64,000 nt of DNA. Source: Stutzerimonas nitrititolerans. Its GTDB lineage: Bacteria > Pseudomonadota > Gammaproteobacteria > Pseudomonadales > Pseudomonadaceae. Location of the stretch: assembly GCF_003696285.1 (NCBI RefSeq), contig NZ_RFFL01000004.1, positions 62,001 through 126,000 of the forward strand, written 5' to 3'. A model generated the notes under the pieces. The model saw only the letters and a program-made list of their open reading frames with translations, was not told the origin of the DNA and made no database searches. The position numbers and the translations under genes are program-made. Below are positions 39,638 to 47,980 of the stretch, in pieces; the first letter of the stretch is position 1, and each line of letters starts with the position of its first letter.

Positions 39638-39642
39638 GCGGC

Positions 39643-41196
39643 TCAGGTCGGCTGCCAGGGCTCCAGGGCCTGGCTGAAGACGACGCTGCCGTGAATGTCG
39701 CGCAGGCTCACGGCAAGCGAGCCGGACTGACCGTCGATCGCCACCTCGCCGAAGAACTGGTAGCCCGCCCGCGGTGAGCTGTGGGGCGTGGGCGCGAACT
39801 TCTGAAACACCACGTCCGGGCCGAAGGTGCCATCCAGCGGGCTCGGGCCGAAGCTGGCGACGGCGTTCAGCGGCCCGGCGACGAACTCCCAGAACGGTTC
39901 GAACTGCTGGAACGCCGCGCGGTTGGGGTGGTAGTGGTGCGCCGCACAGTAGTGGACATCCGCGGTCAGCCACAGGGTGTTGCGCACGCCCGCTCGCTGG
40001 ATGAAGGCCAGCAGCTCGGCAATCTCCAGCTCGCGTCCGAGCGCCGCGCCGTCGTTGCCATTGGCGATTCCCTCCCAGCGCGGCCCATCGGTTATGTGCA
40101 GCCCAATGGGCATGTCCGCCGCGATGACTTTCCAGGTAGCCCTCGAGGCGTGCAGCTCGCGCTTGAGCCAGACCAGTTGCTCCTGACCGAGAAAGGCCGT
40201 CTCCGCTCCCTGCTCCCTTTGCAGGTTATGGGTGTTCGGCCCGCGGTGGCTGCGCATGTCCAGTACGAACATCTCCAGCAGCGGCCCATAGCTGACCTTA
40301 CGATAGATGCGCCCCAGCCCGTCGCCGCGGGACTGGCGCATCGGTGCGTACTCCAGATAGGCCTGGCGCGCGCGGCGTACCAATGTATCGACATCGCGCA
40401 CCTGGTAACGGCCGTCCAGTTCCATGCCCGGCGACCAGTTGTTGGTCACCTCGTGGTCGTCCCACTGCCAGATCTGCGGCACCTCGGCGTTGAACGCGCG
40501 CAAGTGCTCGTCCAGCAGGTTGTAGCGGTAGTTGCCACGGAATTCGTGCAGGGTCTCGGCAACCTTGCTCTTCTCTTCAGTGACCAGATTGCGCCAGAGG
40601 CTGCCATCCTCGGCCGCCACTTCGGCGGGGATCGGCCCGTCGGCGTAGATCACGTCGCCGCTGTGCAGAAAGAAATCCGGGTGGCGCTGGCGCATGGTTT
40701 CGTAGATGCGCAGACCACCGAAGTCCGGGTTGATCCCGTAGCCCTGGCCACACGTATCACCGCCCCAGACGAAGCGGATATCGCGCGGCTGCTTCGGTGC
40801 GCTGCGCAGGTGGCCGAGCCAGGGTTCGCCGGGCACGCCGCTGCCGGCATCCTCGAAACGCGCGCGGTAGAAGATCGACTGGTCCGCCGGCAGCCCTTGC
40901 AGGTCGACACGGGCGGTGAAGTCCACGCTGGCATCGGTGAGCGGCGAGATCACCCGCCGCGGATTACCGAAACGGCTCTGGGTGTCCCACTCGACGATCA
41001 ACCGGGCGGGCCGGTCGCAGCGGCTCCAGATCAGCGCACGGTCGCCCATCACATCGCCGGACTGTACGCCATCGACCATCTGCGGCCGGGCGCTCGGCGC
41101 GGCGATGATGGCAGGCGCGATACCCATCGCCGGCAGGACGATGCCGGCGCCGAGGCCCTGCAGCAGCTGGCGGCGCTTGTGATCCGGTGCGCTCAT
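39643..41196 (-). CDS. PhoD-like alkaline phosphatase/phosphodiesterase
   Basis: 517 residues. Twin-arginine signal at the N-terminus ('HKRRQLLQGLGAGIVLPAMG', ending near 'IAAPSA'), so exported folded to the periplasm. A Fn3-like PhoD N-terminal domain (about 38-130) precedes the metallophosphatase core with 'FVWGGDTCGQGYG', 'DFFLHSGDVIYADGP', 'WQWDDHEVTNNW' and 'LWLTADVHYCAAHHY'. PhoD enzymes use Ca/Fe and hydrolyse phosphodiesters and monoesters. Adjacent to but convergent with the phosphonate/ethanolamine region; no Pho box was identified. Confidence 0.92.
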   Translation of the reverse strand: MSAPDHKRRQLLQGLGAGIVLPAMGIAPAIIAAPSARPQMVDGVQSGDVMGDRALIWSRCDRPARLIVEWDTQSRFGNPRRVISPLTDASVDFTARVDLQGLPADQSIFYRARFEDAGSGVPGEPWLGHLRSAPKQPRDIRFVWGGDTCGQGYGINPDFGGLRIYETMRQRHPDFFLHSGDVIYADGPIPAEVAAEDGSLWRNLVTEEKSKVAETLHEFRGNYRYNLLDEHLRAFNAEVPQIWQWDDHEVTNNWSPGMELDGRYQVRDVDTLVRRARQAYLEYAPMRQSRGDGLGRIYRKVSYGPLLEMFVLDMRSHRGPNTHNLQREQGAETAFLGQEQLVWLKRELHASRATWKVIAADMPIGLHITDGPRWEGIANGNDGAALGRELEIAELLAFIQRAGVRNTLWLTADVHYCAAHHYHPNRAAFQQFEPFWEFVAGPLNAVASFGPSPLDGTFGPDVVFQKFAPTPHSSPRAGYQFFGEVAIDGQSGSLAVSLRDIHGSVVFSQALEPWQPT

Positions 41197-41223
41197 GGCG
41201 ACTCTCCGTGCTCGGCGTTGCGG

Positions 41224-41652
41224 CTAGACCTCGTCCAGCAACACCACGGCTTCCACCTCGAACAGCATGCCGTCCAGCGCCAGGCGCGGTACCGGGATCA
41301 GCGTGCAGGCCGGTTTCGGCCCGCGCCCCAGCGCATGCACCAGTTCCTCGCCGAATACCTGCAGGCGCGCCTCGCTGTGATCCACGATGAGCACGGTCAG
41401 CTTGGCGATCTGCTGCGGCGTGCCGCCCGCCGCTTCGATGGCGGTGCAGAGGTTCTTCAGCGCCTGGCGCACCTGCTCACAGAAAAGCGCCGACAGCCAG
41501 CCATCGGCTGTCTCCCCTCCCTGCCCGGCGATGAAGGCGAGCCGCGCACCGGGCGGCAGCAGCGCCACATGGGAATAGCCGTTGGGCGCCGGATCGTACA
41601 GCCCCGGCGGATTGAGCAGCGACAGGCCGTTACGACCCGAACCTTCAGTCAT
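41224..41652 (-). CDS. RidA (YjgF/YER057c/UK114) family protein
   Basis: 142 residues. Rid fold: 'AFIAGQGGETADG', 'QVRQALKNLCTAIEAAGGTPQQIAKLTVLIVDHSEA', and an Arg-Pro-poor end 'PVPRLALDGMLFEVEAVVL'. Classical RidA has Arg105 that binds the imine carboxylate; here the equivalent region is 'GPKPACTLIPVPRLA', so deaminase activity is uncertain and it may be another Rid subgroup. Its ATG overlaps the stop of the next gene upstream (ATGA), so it belongs to the ECF41-linked operon. Confidence 0.88.
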   Translation of the reverse strand: MTEGSGRNGLSLLNPPGLYDPAPNGYSHVALLPPGARLAFIAGQGGETADGWLSALFCEQVRQALKNLCTAIEAAGGTPQQIAKLTVLIVDHSEARLQVFGEELVHALGRGPKPACTLIPVPRLALDGMLFEVEAVVLLDEV

Positions 41653-42179
41653 GGGGTACTCCTCCCGGTTGTGTCACGCAGATCGGCGAAGCGCTCCAGC
41701 GCGTGCTTCATCGCCCCATCGAGATCGCCGGGCCGGTACTGGCCCGGCTCGCGGCCGAAGGCGACGTTCAGCCGATTCCAGCTGTTGATCGCGACCAGGA
41801 CAAAGGTCAGCCGGGTGATCGCCCGCGGCGAGAAATGCTCGGTCAACTCACCGTAGCAGCGGTCCAGTATTTCGCCATCCGGCAGCCGGGTGACCGCCTC
41901 GGTCCAGGCCAGCGCGGCGCGTTCGGCCGGGCTGTAGACGTTGGCCTCGCGCCAGGCCGGTAGCAGCAGGATGCGCGGCAATGGTGTTTCCAGCGCCAGC
42001 AGGTCCTTGCTGTGCATGTCGATGCAATAGGCGCAGCCGTTGAGCTGCGAGGCACGCAGTTCCATCAGCGACAGCAGTTGAGGGTCCGGATCGGATTCGT
42101 GCAGGTAGCCGCTGATGGCGGTCAGCGCCTGCAGGGGCAACGGGTCGGCGTGCTTGAGGTAATCGAGGCGAAGGGTCAT
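41649..42179 (-). CDS. Carboxymuconolactone decarboxylase/AhpD-like protein
   Basis: 176 residues from the ATG at 42179 with GGAG 6 nt upstream. AhpD-like fold with the redox motif CxxC-x3-H seen as 'CAYCIDMHSKDLL' near 50-60, followed by 'WTEAVTRL' and 'AINSWNRLNVAF'. The family includes alkylhydroperoxidase-type reductases, commonly found next to ECF41 sigma factors (COE partners). A matching ECF41-type promoter lies 37-63 bp upstream. Substrate unknown. Confidence 0.92.
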   Translation of the reverse strand: MTLRLDYLKHADPLPLQALTAISGYLHESDPDPQLLSLMELRASQLNGCAYCIDMHSKDLLALETPLPRILLLPAWREANVYSPAERAALAWTEAVTRLPDGEILDRCYGELTEHFSPRAITRLTFVLVAINSWNRLNVAFGREPGQYRPGDLDGAMKHALERFADLRDTTGRSTP

Positions 42180-42215
42180 GGGAAACTCCAGCTCAGTCGG
42201 AAGTGACACAGCCAG

Positions 42216-42242
42216 GACGCAGCCTCTCGACGCGTTGTGACA
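42216..42242 (-). promoter_or_regulatory. ECF41-type promoter for the AhpD-like/RidA operon
   Basis: On the minus strand TGTCACA (42242-42236), 16 bp, CGTC (42219-42216). This equals the reported ECF41 consensus TGTCACA-N16-CGTC, and the -10 element lies 36 bp before the start codon. Confidence 0.85.
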
Positions 42243-42254
42243 ACCAACAGCGAC

Positions 42255-42281
42255 TGTCACAGCGGCGCACCCCGATCCGTC
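42255..42281 (+). promoter_or_regulatory. ECF41-type promoter for the sigma factor gene
   Basis: TGTCACA, exactly 16 bp, CGTC, about 33 bp before the sigma factor start codon. It mirrors the minus-strand promoter 13 bp away, predicting autoregulation. Confidence 0.85.
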
Positions 42282-42313
42282 CATACTGGACGGACCAACC
42301 AAGAGGAGTCGCC

Positions 42314-43192
42314 GTGCAAGCCAGGACGGATTTCTATCAGACCCTGCAACCAAAGCTGTTCGGCCTGGCCTACCGCCTGCTGGGCAGCCGCGCCGACGCC
42401 GAAGATCTGTTGCAGGACGCCTGGTTCAAGTGGATCGCCGCCGACACCGACACCATCCGCGATGGCGAGGCCTGGCTGGTCACCGTGGTGACGCGGCTGG
42501 GCATCGACCAGTTGCGCCGCCGGCGCGCCCGCCGCGAGGAATATCTCGGGCCCTGGCTGCCGGAACCCTTGCTCGGTAGCACCGACAACGAAGCCGAACG
42601 GTTGATGGATGTCGGCGCGGATATCTCCATGGCCTTTCTGGTAGCACTGGAGCGCCTGGGTGCGGAGGAACGCGCGGCCCTGCTGTTGCGCGACGTGCTG
42701 GACCATTCCTACGAACAGATCGCCGACACCCTGGGCAAAAGTCCCGCGGCCTGCCGCCAGATCATCAGCCGCGCCCGCCGACGGGTGCGCGACGAGCGAC
42801 CACGCTTCACCGTCGATCATGCGGCGCATCGGCGGTTGGTGGAGCGCTTCGCCGCCACGCTGCTCGACCCGGACGGCATGGCCTTCGCCGAACTGCTCGC
42901 CGAGGACGTGAGCTGGATGGCCGACGGCGGCGGCCAGGCGAGCGCGGCTTCGAAAGTGCTGCACGGCGTGCGCGCCTCGGTGCGGCTGGCGGTCGGCATC
43001 GCCCGGCGCGCGGCTGGCCAGTGGCACACCCGGATCGCCTGGATCAACGGCGAACCCGGTGTGCTGGTGCTGCATGGCGAGCGCATTCATGCGGCGATGA
43101 CGCTGGTCAGCGACGGCCAGCACATCCGGCGCATCTATTCGGTAGTCAATCCGCACAAGCTGCCTCAGGCCAGCCGGGACGTCGTCCATTGA
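42314..43192 (+). CDS. ECF sigma factor, ECF41/SigJ type
   Basis: 292 residues from the GTG at 42314 with GAGGAG upstream. Sigma-70 region 2 ('FGLAYRLLGSRADAEDLLQDAWFKW', about 14-40), region 4 ('LLLRDVLDHSYEQIADTLGKSPAACRQIISRARRRV', about 120-155), and a C-terminal SnoaL-like extension (about 165-292) that regulates activity in ECF41 factors in place of an anti-sigma. No anti-sigma gene is adjacent. It is divergent from the AhpD-like/RidA operon. Confidence 0.95.
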   Translation: MQARTDFYQTLQPKLFGLAYRLLGSRADAEDLLQDAWFKWIAADTDTIRDGEAWLVTVVTRLGIDQLRRRRARREEYLGPWLPEPLLGSTDNEAERLMDVGADISMAFLVALERLGAEERAALLLRDVLDHSYEQIADTLGKSPAACRQIISRARRRVRDERPRFTVDHAAHRRLVERFAATLLDPDGMAFAELLAEDVSWMADGGGQASAASKVLHGVRASVRLAVGIARRAAGQWHTRIAWINGEPGVLVLHGERIHAAMTLVSDGQHIRRIYSVVNPHKLPQASRDVVH

Positions 43193-43258
43193 GGTGCGCC
43201 GCTTGCCGCCTATCGCCACCACGCTTATGGTTGAGCGCCCTTCCGCTGGAACCTCCGC

Positions 43259-44071
43259 ATGTGGTCATTTCGCGCCTGGCAGCGCAAACGCATTCTTGCC
43301 CGCAACCCGCTCAGCCCGGAGCTCTGGCGGCGCGTGCTCGACAGCCTGCCGATGCTCGATGGTTTGAGCGATGAGGAGCTGACGCGCCTGCGCGAGCGCG
43401 CCGTGCTGTTCCTGCACGATAAACGCCTCACGCCGCTACCGGGTGTCGACCTGCAGCCCGAAGATCGCCTGCGCCTGGCGCTTCAGGCCCAGCTGCCGTT
43501 GCTGCACCTGGCCGAGCTCGGCTGGTATCGCGGCTTCCACGAGATCGTCCTCTACCCGGACGACTTCCTCAGCCCGCAGAAGCATCGCGATGCCGCGGGC
43601 GTCGAGCACGAGTGGGATGCCGAACACAGCGGCGAAGCCTGGCTGCAGGGGCCGGTCATCCTCGCCTGGCCGGGCGTGCAGCAAAGCGGCGGCTGGGAAG
43701 GCTACAACCTGGTGATCCACGAACTGGCGCACAAGCTCGACATGCTCAACGGCGATGCCAACGGCCTGCCACCGCTGCACCGCAGCATGCGCATCGGCGA
43801 CTGGGCCGGCGCCATGCAGAGTGCCTACGACGCCCTGAACGACGCGCTGGATGCCGATCCGGACGCGCAGACGCCGATCGATCCCTACGCGGCGGAAAAC
43901 CCGGCGGAGTTCTTCGCCGTCACCAGCGAGTACTTCTTCAGCGCGCCGGACCTGCTGCAGGAAGCCTTCCCCGAGGTCTATGCGCAGCTGGCGGCCTTCT
44001 ATCGCCAGGACCCGCTGGCCCGGCTCGAGCGCCTGCAACAGGAGCATCCGCAATACGTGGAACCTCGCTGA
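43259..44071 (+). CDS. mtfA: Zinc-dependent peptidase of the MtfA family (M90)
   Basis: 270 residues. N-terminal 'FRAWQRKRILARNPLSPELWR' and zinc motif HExxH in 'VIHELAHKLDMLNG' near residue 157, with the downstream Glu in 'ENPAEFFAVTSEYFF' (about 217). In E. coli MtfA binds and inactivates the glucose repressor Mlc and has aminopeptidase activity; Pseudomonas lacks the same PTS control, so the partner may differ. Located 66 bp after the sigma factor with a weak ribosome site. Confidence 0.93.
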   Translation: MWSFRAWQRKRILARNPLSPELWRRVLDSLPMLDGLSDEELTRLRERAVLFLHDKRLTPLPGVDLQPEDRLRLALQAQLPLLHLAELGWYRGFHEIVLYPDDFLSPQKHRDAAGVEHEWDAEHSGEAWLQGPVILAWPGVQQSGGWEGYNLVIHELAHKLDMLNGDANGLPPLHRSMRIGDWAGAMQSAYDALNDALDADPDAQTPIDPYAAENPAEFFAVTSEYFFSAPDLLQEAFPEVYAQLAAFYRQDPLARLERLQQEHPQYVEPR

Positions 44072-44129
44072 CGCCCGGTCGTCGAATGCGCGCACCACCC
44101 CGCCGGTACCTGTTGCGTCCGAGCGGCGT

Positions 44130-44158
44130 GGCAAAATGCCCGACAGTGCGCCTATAAT
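44130..44158 (+). promoter_or_regulatory. sigma-70 promoter of ppa
   Basis: A perfect TATAAT at 44153-44158 with a weak -35 GGCAAA 17 bp upstream; the -10 box is 53 bp before the ppa start. Confidence 0.6.
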
Positions 44159-44211
44159 CGCGCCCACTTTTTTCGCCCCAGGCCGCGTTGGCCGACCACG
44201 GAGCAATCTTC

Positions 44212-44739
44212 ATGAGCTACAGCAAAGTCCCGGCCGGCAAAGACCTGCCCAACGACATCTACGTCGCCATCGAAATCCCGGCCAACCACGCGCCGATCAA
44301 ATACGAAATCGATCACGACACCGATTGCCTGTTCGTCGACCGTTTCATGGCCACCCCGATGTTCTACCCGGCCAACTACGGCTTCATCCCGCACACCCTG
44401 GCCGACGACGGCGACCCGCTGGACGTGCTGGTCGTGACGCCCTACCCGGTCGCGCCGGGCTCGGTCATCCGCTGCCGCCCGGTCGGCGTGCTGAACATGA
44501 CCGACGAAGCCGGCGGCGACGCCAAGCTCATCGCCGTCCCGCACGACAAGCTGACCCAGCTGTACGTGGACGTTAAGGAATACACCGACCTGCCCCCTCT
44601 GCTGATCGAGCAGATCAAGCACTTCTTCGAGAACTACAAGGATCTGGAGAAGGGCAAGTGGGTCAAGGTCGAAGGCTGGGAGGGCGCCGACGCCGCCCGC
44701 GCCGCGATCACCAAGGCGGTTGCGGCTTATCAGAAGTAA
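44212..44739 (+). CDS. ppa: Inorganic pyrophosphatase, family I
   Basis: 175 residues, as in E. coli (176). Hydrolyses pyrophosphate, pulling biosynthetic reactions forward. Metal-binding signature '[10 protein letters not shown]' near 65-75, with '[16 protein letters not shown]' and '[12 protein letters not shown]' upstream and '[17 protein letters not shown]' near 140. ATG at 44212 with GGAG upstream. A single-gene transcript with its own promoter and terminator. Confidence 0.98.
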   Translation: MSYSKVPAGKDLPNDIYVAIEIPANHAPIKYEIDHDTDCLFVDRFMATPMFYPANYGFIPHTLADDGDPLDVLVVTPYPVAPGSVIRCRPVGVLNMTDEAGGDAKLIAVPHDKLTQLYVDVKEYTDLPPLLIEQIKHFFENYKDLEKGKWVKVEGWEGADAARAAITKAVAAYQK

Positions 44740-44756
44740 GCCAGCGACACCCCGAG

Positions 44757-44782
44757 AAAGCCGGCCACAAGCCGGCTTTTTT
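44757..44782 (+). terminator. terminator of ppa
   Basis: AAAGCCGGC / GCCGGCTTT with a 5-nt loop and a run of six Ts, 18 bp after the stop codon. Confidence 0.93.
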
Positions 44783-44864
44783 ATGCCCGCCGGAAACCTG
44801 AAGTCTCACAAAGAAGTGGACCTTGCGGATGCGAACGTCTGAGGCGCCGATGGGCCGGAACCGT

Positions 44865-45473
44865 TCACATACGTAGAGGAAGGGCAGCACCAATCGCGAC
44901 GAAAACGCCGCCGCAGGCCTGATTGAAACGTCGTCCGACGCGGGCGAGCCAGGGCCGGATTCGGTGCGCACCGCTCGCCAGCGCGAACTCGGTGACGATC
45001 TCGGTCGCCGCGAAGGTGGCGGCCACCACGGCGAACTGCTGCAACAGGCTGCGCTGCGGGTCGATGAACTGCGGCAGGAAGGCGCTGAAGAAGAGCAGGC
45101 ACTTGGGATTGGTAGCTGCCGAGAGCAGGCCCTGCCGGAACAGCAGCCAGCCTTTCGCCTCGATCCGTTCGCTCACGGCCACCGAAATGGCAGGCGAGCG
45201 CCAGACCTGGATACCAAGCCAGACGAGGTAAAGGCCGCCGAGCCATTTCAGGGCCGTCAGCCAGTGCACGGAGGATTGGATCAGCGCGCCGATGCCGAAC
45301 ATGCACAGCGCGATGACCAGCACGAAACCCAGCGCGCCACCGAGGATGGTGAATGAGGTCTTGCGGCTACCATGCATGGCGCCATGGGTCAGCGCGAGCA
45401 GACCATTAGGCCCCGGCGACAATGACAGGCCTGCCGATGCCGCCAGGAAGATGAGCCAGGTTTCGAATTGCAT
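44865..45473 (-). CDS. LysE/RhtB family amino-acid exporter
   Basis: 202 residues with about six membrane segments. 'FLAASAGLSLSPGPNGLLALTHG' near the N-terminus carries the family's SPGPN motif, followed by 'LKWLGGLYLVWLGIQVWR' and 'NPKCLLFFSAFLPQFID'. Family members export homoserine, threonine or lysine; the specific substrate is not clear. Convergent with ppa. The LysR gene upstream is on the same strand, 124 bp away. Confidence 0.92.
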   Translation of the reverse strand: MQFETWLIFLAASAGLSLSPGPNGLLALTHGAMHGSRKTSFTILGGALGFVLVIALCMFGIGALIQSSVHWLTALKWLGGLYLVWLGIQVWRSPAISVAVSERIEAKGWLLFRQGLLSAATNPKCLLFFSAFLPQFIDPQRSLLQQFAVVAATFAATEIVTEFALASGAHRIRPWLARVGRRFNQACGGVFVAIGAALPLRM

Positions 45474-45597
45474 GGGTCAGTTCGCTCTGCTGGGGCTGCC
45501 CGGGGAGCCCGGTATCGAGGCAGTGTATGCGCTCTGCGGGTCAGGTCTGGAAAAAGTTTTCCACCCCGGCCAGCACCTCGGATCGGAAGTTGCCAGC

Positions 45598-46500
45598 CTA
45601 GCCGGCATCGGGATCAGGGGTGAGTTCTTCCAGCTGCGGGCAAGCCCATTCGACGAAGGCCCGCACGCGCGGCGAAAGCTGAAGGGAATGGGGATAGACC
45701 AGTTGGATGGGCAGGTCCAGGGGCTCGAAATCCCTGAGAATCCTCACCAGGCGTCCGTCGGCCAGCTCATCCACCACTTGATAATGCAACAACCGGGTAA
45801 TGCCCAGGCCCTGCACGCAGGCCTGGCTTGCGGCTCGAATCTGATTGCAGACCAGCCTCGGAGCGATTTCCTCGGCCTGCTCCTTGTCTGCGTGCCGGTA
45901 GTACCAGTGCCGTCCTTGCGAGGCGAGCGTGATGCACGCGTGCTCCCGCAGCGAGCCGGGGCTGTCGATAGCCGGGGCAGCGCGAAGGTAATCCGGGCTC
46001 GCGCAGGTGACGAGCCGGGTGGCGCCGACCTTGCGCGCCACCAGAGCCGAGTCGGGCAGATGGCCGATGCGCAGCGCGAGGTCGAGACGCTCATCGAGCA
46101 AGGGAAGCATCTGATCGCTCAGGCTCAGCTCGACCCGCAACTGCCCATGCTCCGCGAGAAAGGCGTTCACGAGCGGCGCGATGTAGCGTTGCCCAAACTC
46201 CACGGGCGCGGTCACGCGCAGCAGGCCACGAACGATGCCGTCGCGCGCCTCCAGCCGCTGTTCCATGTCATCGAAGTCAGCGAGCATGCGCCGGCTCCAG
46301 GCCAGGTACTCCGCTCCTTCGTCGGTCAGTGCCATGCGCCGGGTGCTGCGGTTCAGCAAGCGCACGCCCAGGTAGCGCTCCAGCGCCGCCAGCGAGCGAA
46401 CCAGCGACGCCACGGACTGACCCGTCGCATCGGCCGCCGCGCTCAGGCTGCCGTTGTCGACGATCCGCACGAAATTGGCGATTGCCTTGAGCCTGTCCAT
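45598..46500 (-). CDS. LysR-family transcriptional regulator
   Basis: 300 residues from the ATG at 46500, with AAGGT 5 nt upstream; a GTG two codons earlier is less likely. N-terminal helix-turn-helix 'FVRIVDNGSLSAAADATGQSVASLVRSLAALE' and effector domain from about 90. Divergent from the VOC-GST pair with a 112-bp shared control region, the usual layout for a LysR regulator and its targets. Confidence 0.93.
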   Translation of the reverse strand: MDRLKAIANFVRIVDNGSLSAAADATGQSVASLVRSLAALERYLGVRLLNRSTRRMALTDEGAEYLAWSRRMLADFDDMEQRLEARDGIVRGLLRVTAPVEFGQRYIAPLVNAFLAEHGQLRVELSLSDQMLPLLDERLDLALRIGHLPDSALVARKVGATRLVTCASPDYLRAAPAIDSPGSLREHACITLASQGRHWYYRHADKEQAEEIAPRLVCNQIRAASQACVQGLGITRLLHYQVVDELADGRLVRILRDFEPLDLPIQLVYPHSLQLSPRVRAFVEWACPQLEELTPDPDAG

Positions 46501-46587
46501 TGCCACCTTTCGATCTGTGCGATTACCGCATAGCTATTGTCAGGTCCGCGGCATAGGTGAAACGCCGGCTCCGACTGAAACTGCAGG

Positions 46588-46597
46588 GACCTAGGTC
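46588..46597. promoter_or_regulatory. Palindrome before the VOC gene
   Basis: GACCTAGGTC, a perfect 10-bp palindrome 15 bp before the VOC start codon and next to its GGAG ribosome site. Possible operator; function inferred only from position. Confidence 0.3.
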
Positions 46598-46612
46598 ACC
46601 GGAGTTCAACAG

Positions 46613-47041
46613 ATGAACCAACGAAGCAATCCCGCCCGGATTCTCGCCTACGACCATATCGGAATTCGTGTCAGCGACAAGGGCCGGGCGATGTCCTTTT
46701 ATCAGGCGCTCGGCTTTGTGGAGAGCGCAAGCTTTCCGTCGTTCGAGGCCAACGAGATGCTCAGCCCGGGTGGCGTGCGGATCAATCTGATCTTCAATGG
46801 CGCGCGCCTGCCCGATGCCCACAACGCTCTGCTGGATGCTCCGGTCAAGCTACCGGGCATGACCCATCCGGCGTTCATCGTCGATGATCTCCAGGCGCTC
46901 GAGGCCTGGCTGAGCGAGCAGGGAATCGTTGTCACCGAGGGGCCGCATCCCATCGGCCCGCGGAGGGTCGCGCTGTTCATTCGCGACCCCGACGGCAATG
47001 TCCTCGAATTCAATCAAATCGTCCAAGGAGCCAAGCAATGA
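46613..47041 (+). CDS. VOC (glyoxalase/dioxygenase fold) family protein
   Basis: 142 residues. One vicinal-oxygen-chelate module pair: 'YDHIGIRVSDKGRAMSFYQALGF' (metal-ligand His15) and 'HPAFIVDDLQALEAWLSEQGI' to 'RVALFIRDPDGNVLEFNQ' (His and Glu ligands). Such proteins include glyoxalase I and fosfomycin-resistance enzymes; the short N-terminus and partner GST suggest a glutathione-dependent conversion, but the substrate is unknown. Overlaps the GST start by 4 bp. Confidence 0.9.
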   Translation: MNQRSNPARILAYDHIGIRVSDKGRAMSFYQALGFVESASFPSFEANEMLSPGGVRINLIFNGARLPDAHNALLDAPVKLPGMTHPAFIVDDLQALEAWLSEQGIVVTEGPHPIGPRRVALFIRDPDGNVLEFNQIVQGAKQ

Positions 47042-47625
47042 AACTCTACGACCTGGAAGCATCCGGTAACTGCTACAAGGTGCGGCTTTTCGCGGCGCTG
47101 GCCAACATCGAGCTGGAAAAGGTTCCGGTGGATTTCCTCAACGGAGCGCACAAACAGCCGCCGCTTTCGGACATGAACCCCCTGGGTCAGCTTCCTGTCC
47201 TGGAGGACGGCGCGCAGGTCTTCCGTGATTCCCAGGCGATCCTGGTCTACCTCGCCGGTGCCTACGGCGGCCTGGCCTGGTGGCCGGCCCATCCGCAAGG
47301 CCAGGCGGAAATCGTCCAGTGGCTCTCGTTCGCCGCCAACGAGGTTCAGCACAGCCTTTGCGCGGCGCGGCTGGTACAGAAGTTCGGCTATGACCTGGAC
47401 CAGTCGGCGGCGCTGGCGAAGGCGCCCGCGGTTCTCGCGCTGCTCGATGCGCACTTGCAACGCCACGACTGGCTGGCGCTGGGGCGACCGACGATTGCCG
47501 ATTGCGCGGTCTACCCCTACGTCGTGCTGTCGCCGGAGGGCGGCGTGGAGCTGGAGCCATACAGCCATGTCGCGCGCTGGATGAAGCGGATGGAAGAGCT
47601 GCCCGGTTTTCTGCCCAAGCCCTGA
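47038..47625 (+). CDS. Glutathione S-transferase family protein
   Basis: 195 residues. Thioredoxin-like N-terminal domain ('MKLYDLEASGNCYKVRLFAALANIE', 'NPLGQLPVLEDG' with cis-Pro, 'FRDSQAILVYLA') and helical C-terminal domain with 'GRPTIADCAVYPYV'. The catalytic position is likely Ser/Asn in 'SGNCYK'. ATGA-coupled to the VOC gene, so both probably act in one glutathione-linked detoxification step controlled by the divergent LysR regulator. Confidence 0.94.
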   Translation: MKLYDLEASGNCYKVRLFAALANIELEKVPVDFLNGAHKQPPLSDMNPLGQLPVLEDGAQVFRDSQAILVYLAGAYGGLAWWPAHPQGQAEIVQWLSFAANEVQHSLCAARLVQKFGYDLDQSAALAKAPAVLALLDAHLQRHDWLALGRPTIADCAVYPYVVLSPEGGVELEPYSHVARWMKRMEELPGFLPKP

Positions 47626-47694
47626 GCCAGGGAAGACTGTCTGGCCAGGCGCCCCTGGCCCCTCTCCCGTGAGGTAACAGGGGCACCTAAATGG

Positions 47695-47980
47695 CTAGGG
47701 TCTGTTCCCGTTTCGTACGCGTCCGCGCCGGAGCCTGTTTTTGCGCGAGGCAAGGCACGAGAAGCGAAGTTTGGTCGTTCCAAATAAGCGACGAGAAACG
47801 CCGCATCGCGCAAAAACAGGCCCGGCCCGAAGGGTTGCGCGGCAAATGTCGCCATGCGGCGTTGCGGAACTTGGCAAGGGAGCGACCATTGCCTGCGTCC
47901 CGCGCCTTGCGGAACGCCGCCCGGCCTGGCGACATTTGTCGCAGCAACGCGGAGTGCGACGAAACGGGAACAGACCCTAG
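47695..47980. mobile_element. MITE-like element with 22-bp terminal inverted repeats
   Basis: 286 bp. Ends are perfect 22-bp inverted repeats, CTAGGGTCTGTTCCCGTTTCGT. The outermost CTAG at each end may be a 4-bp target duplication, as in IS5-type insertions. Inside are two hairpins: CCTGTTTTTGCGCGA / TCGCGCAAAAACAGG, and CAAATGTCGCCA / TGGCGACATTTG. There is no transposase; short frames across it have no known match. It fills most of the 351-bp gap between the GST and TerC genes and supplies the TerC stop codon. Confidence 0.8.
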
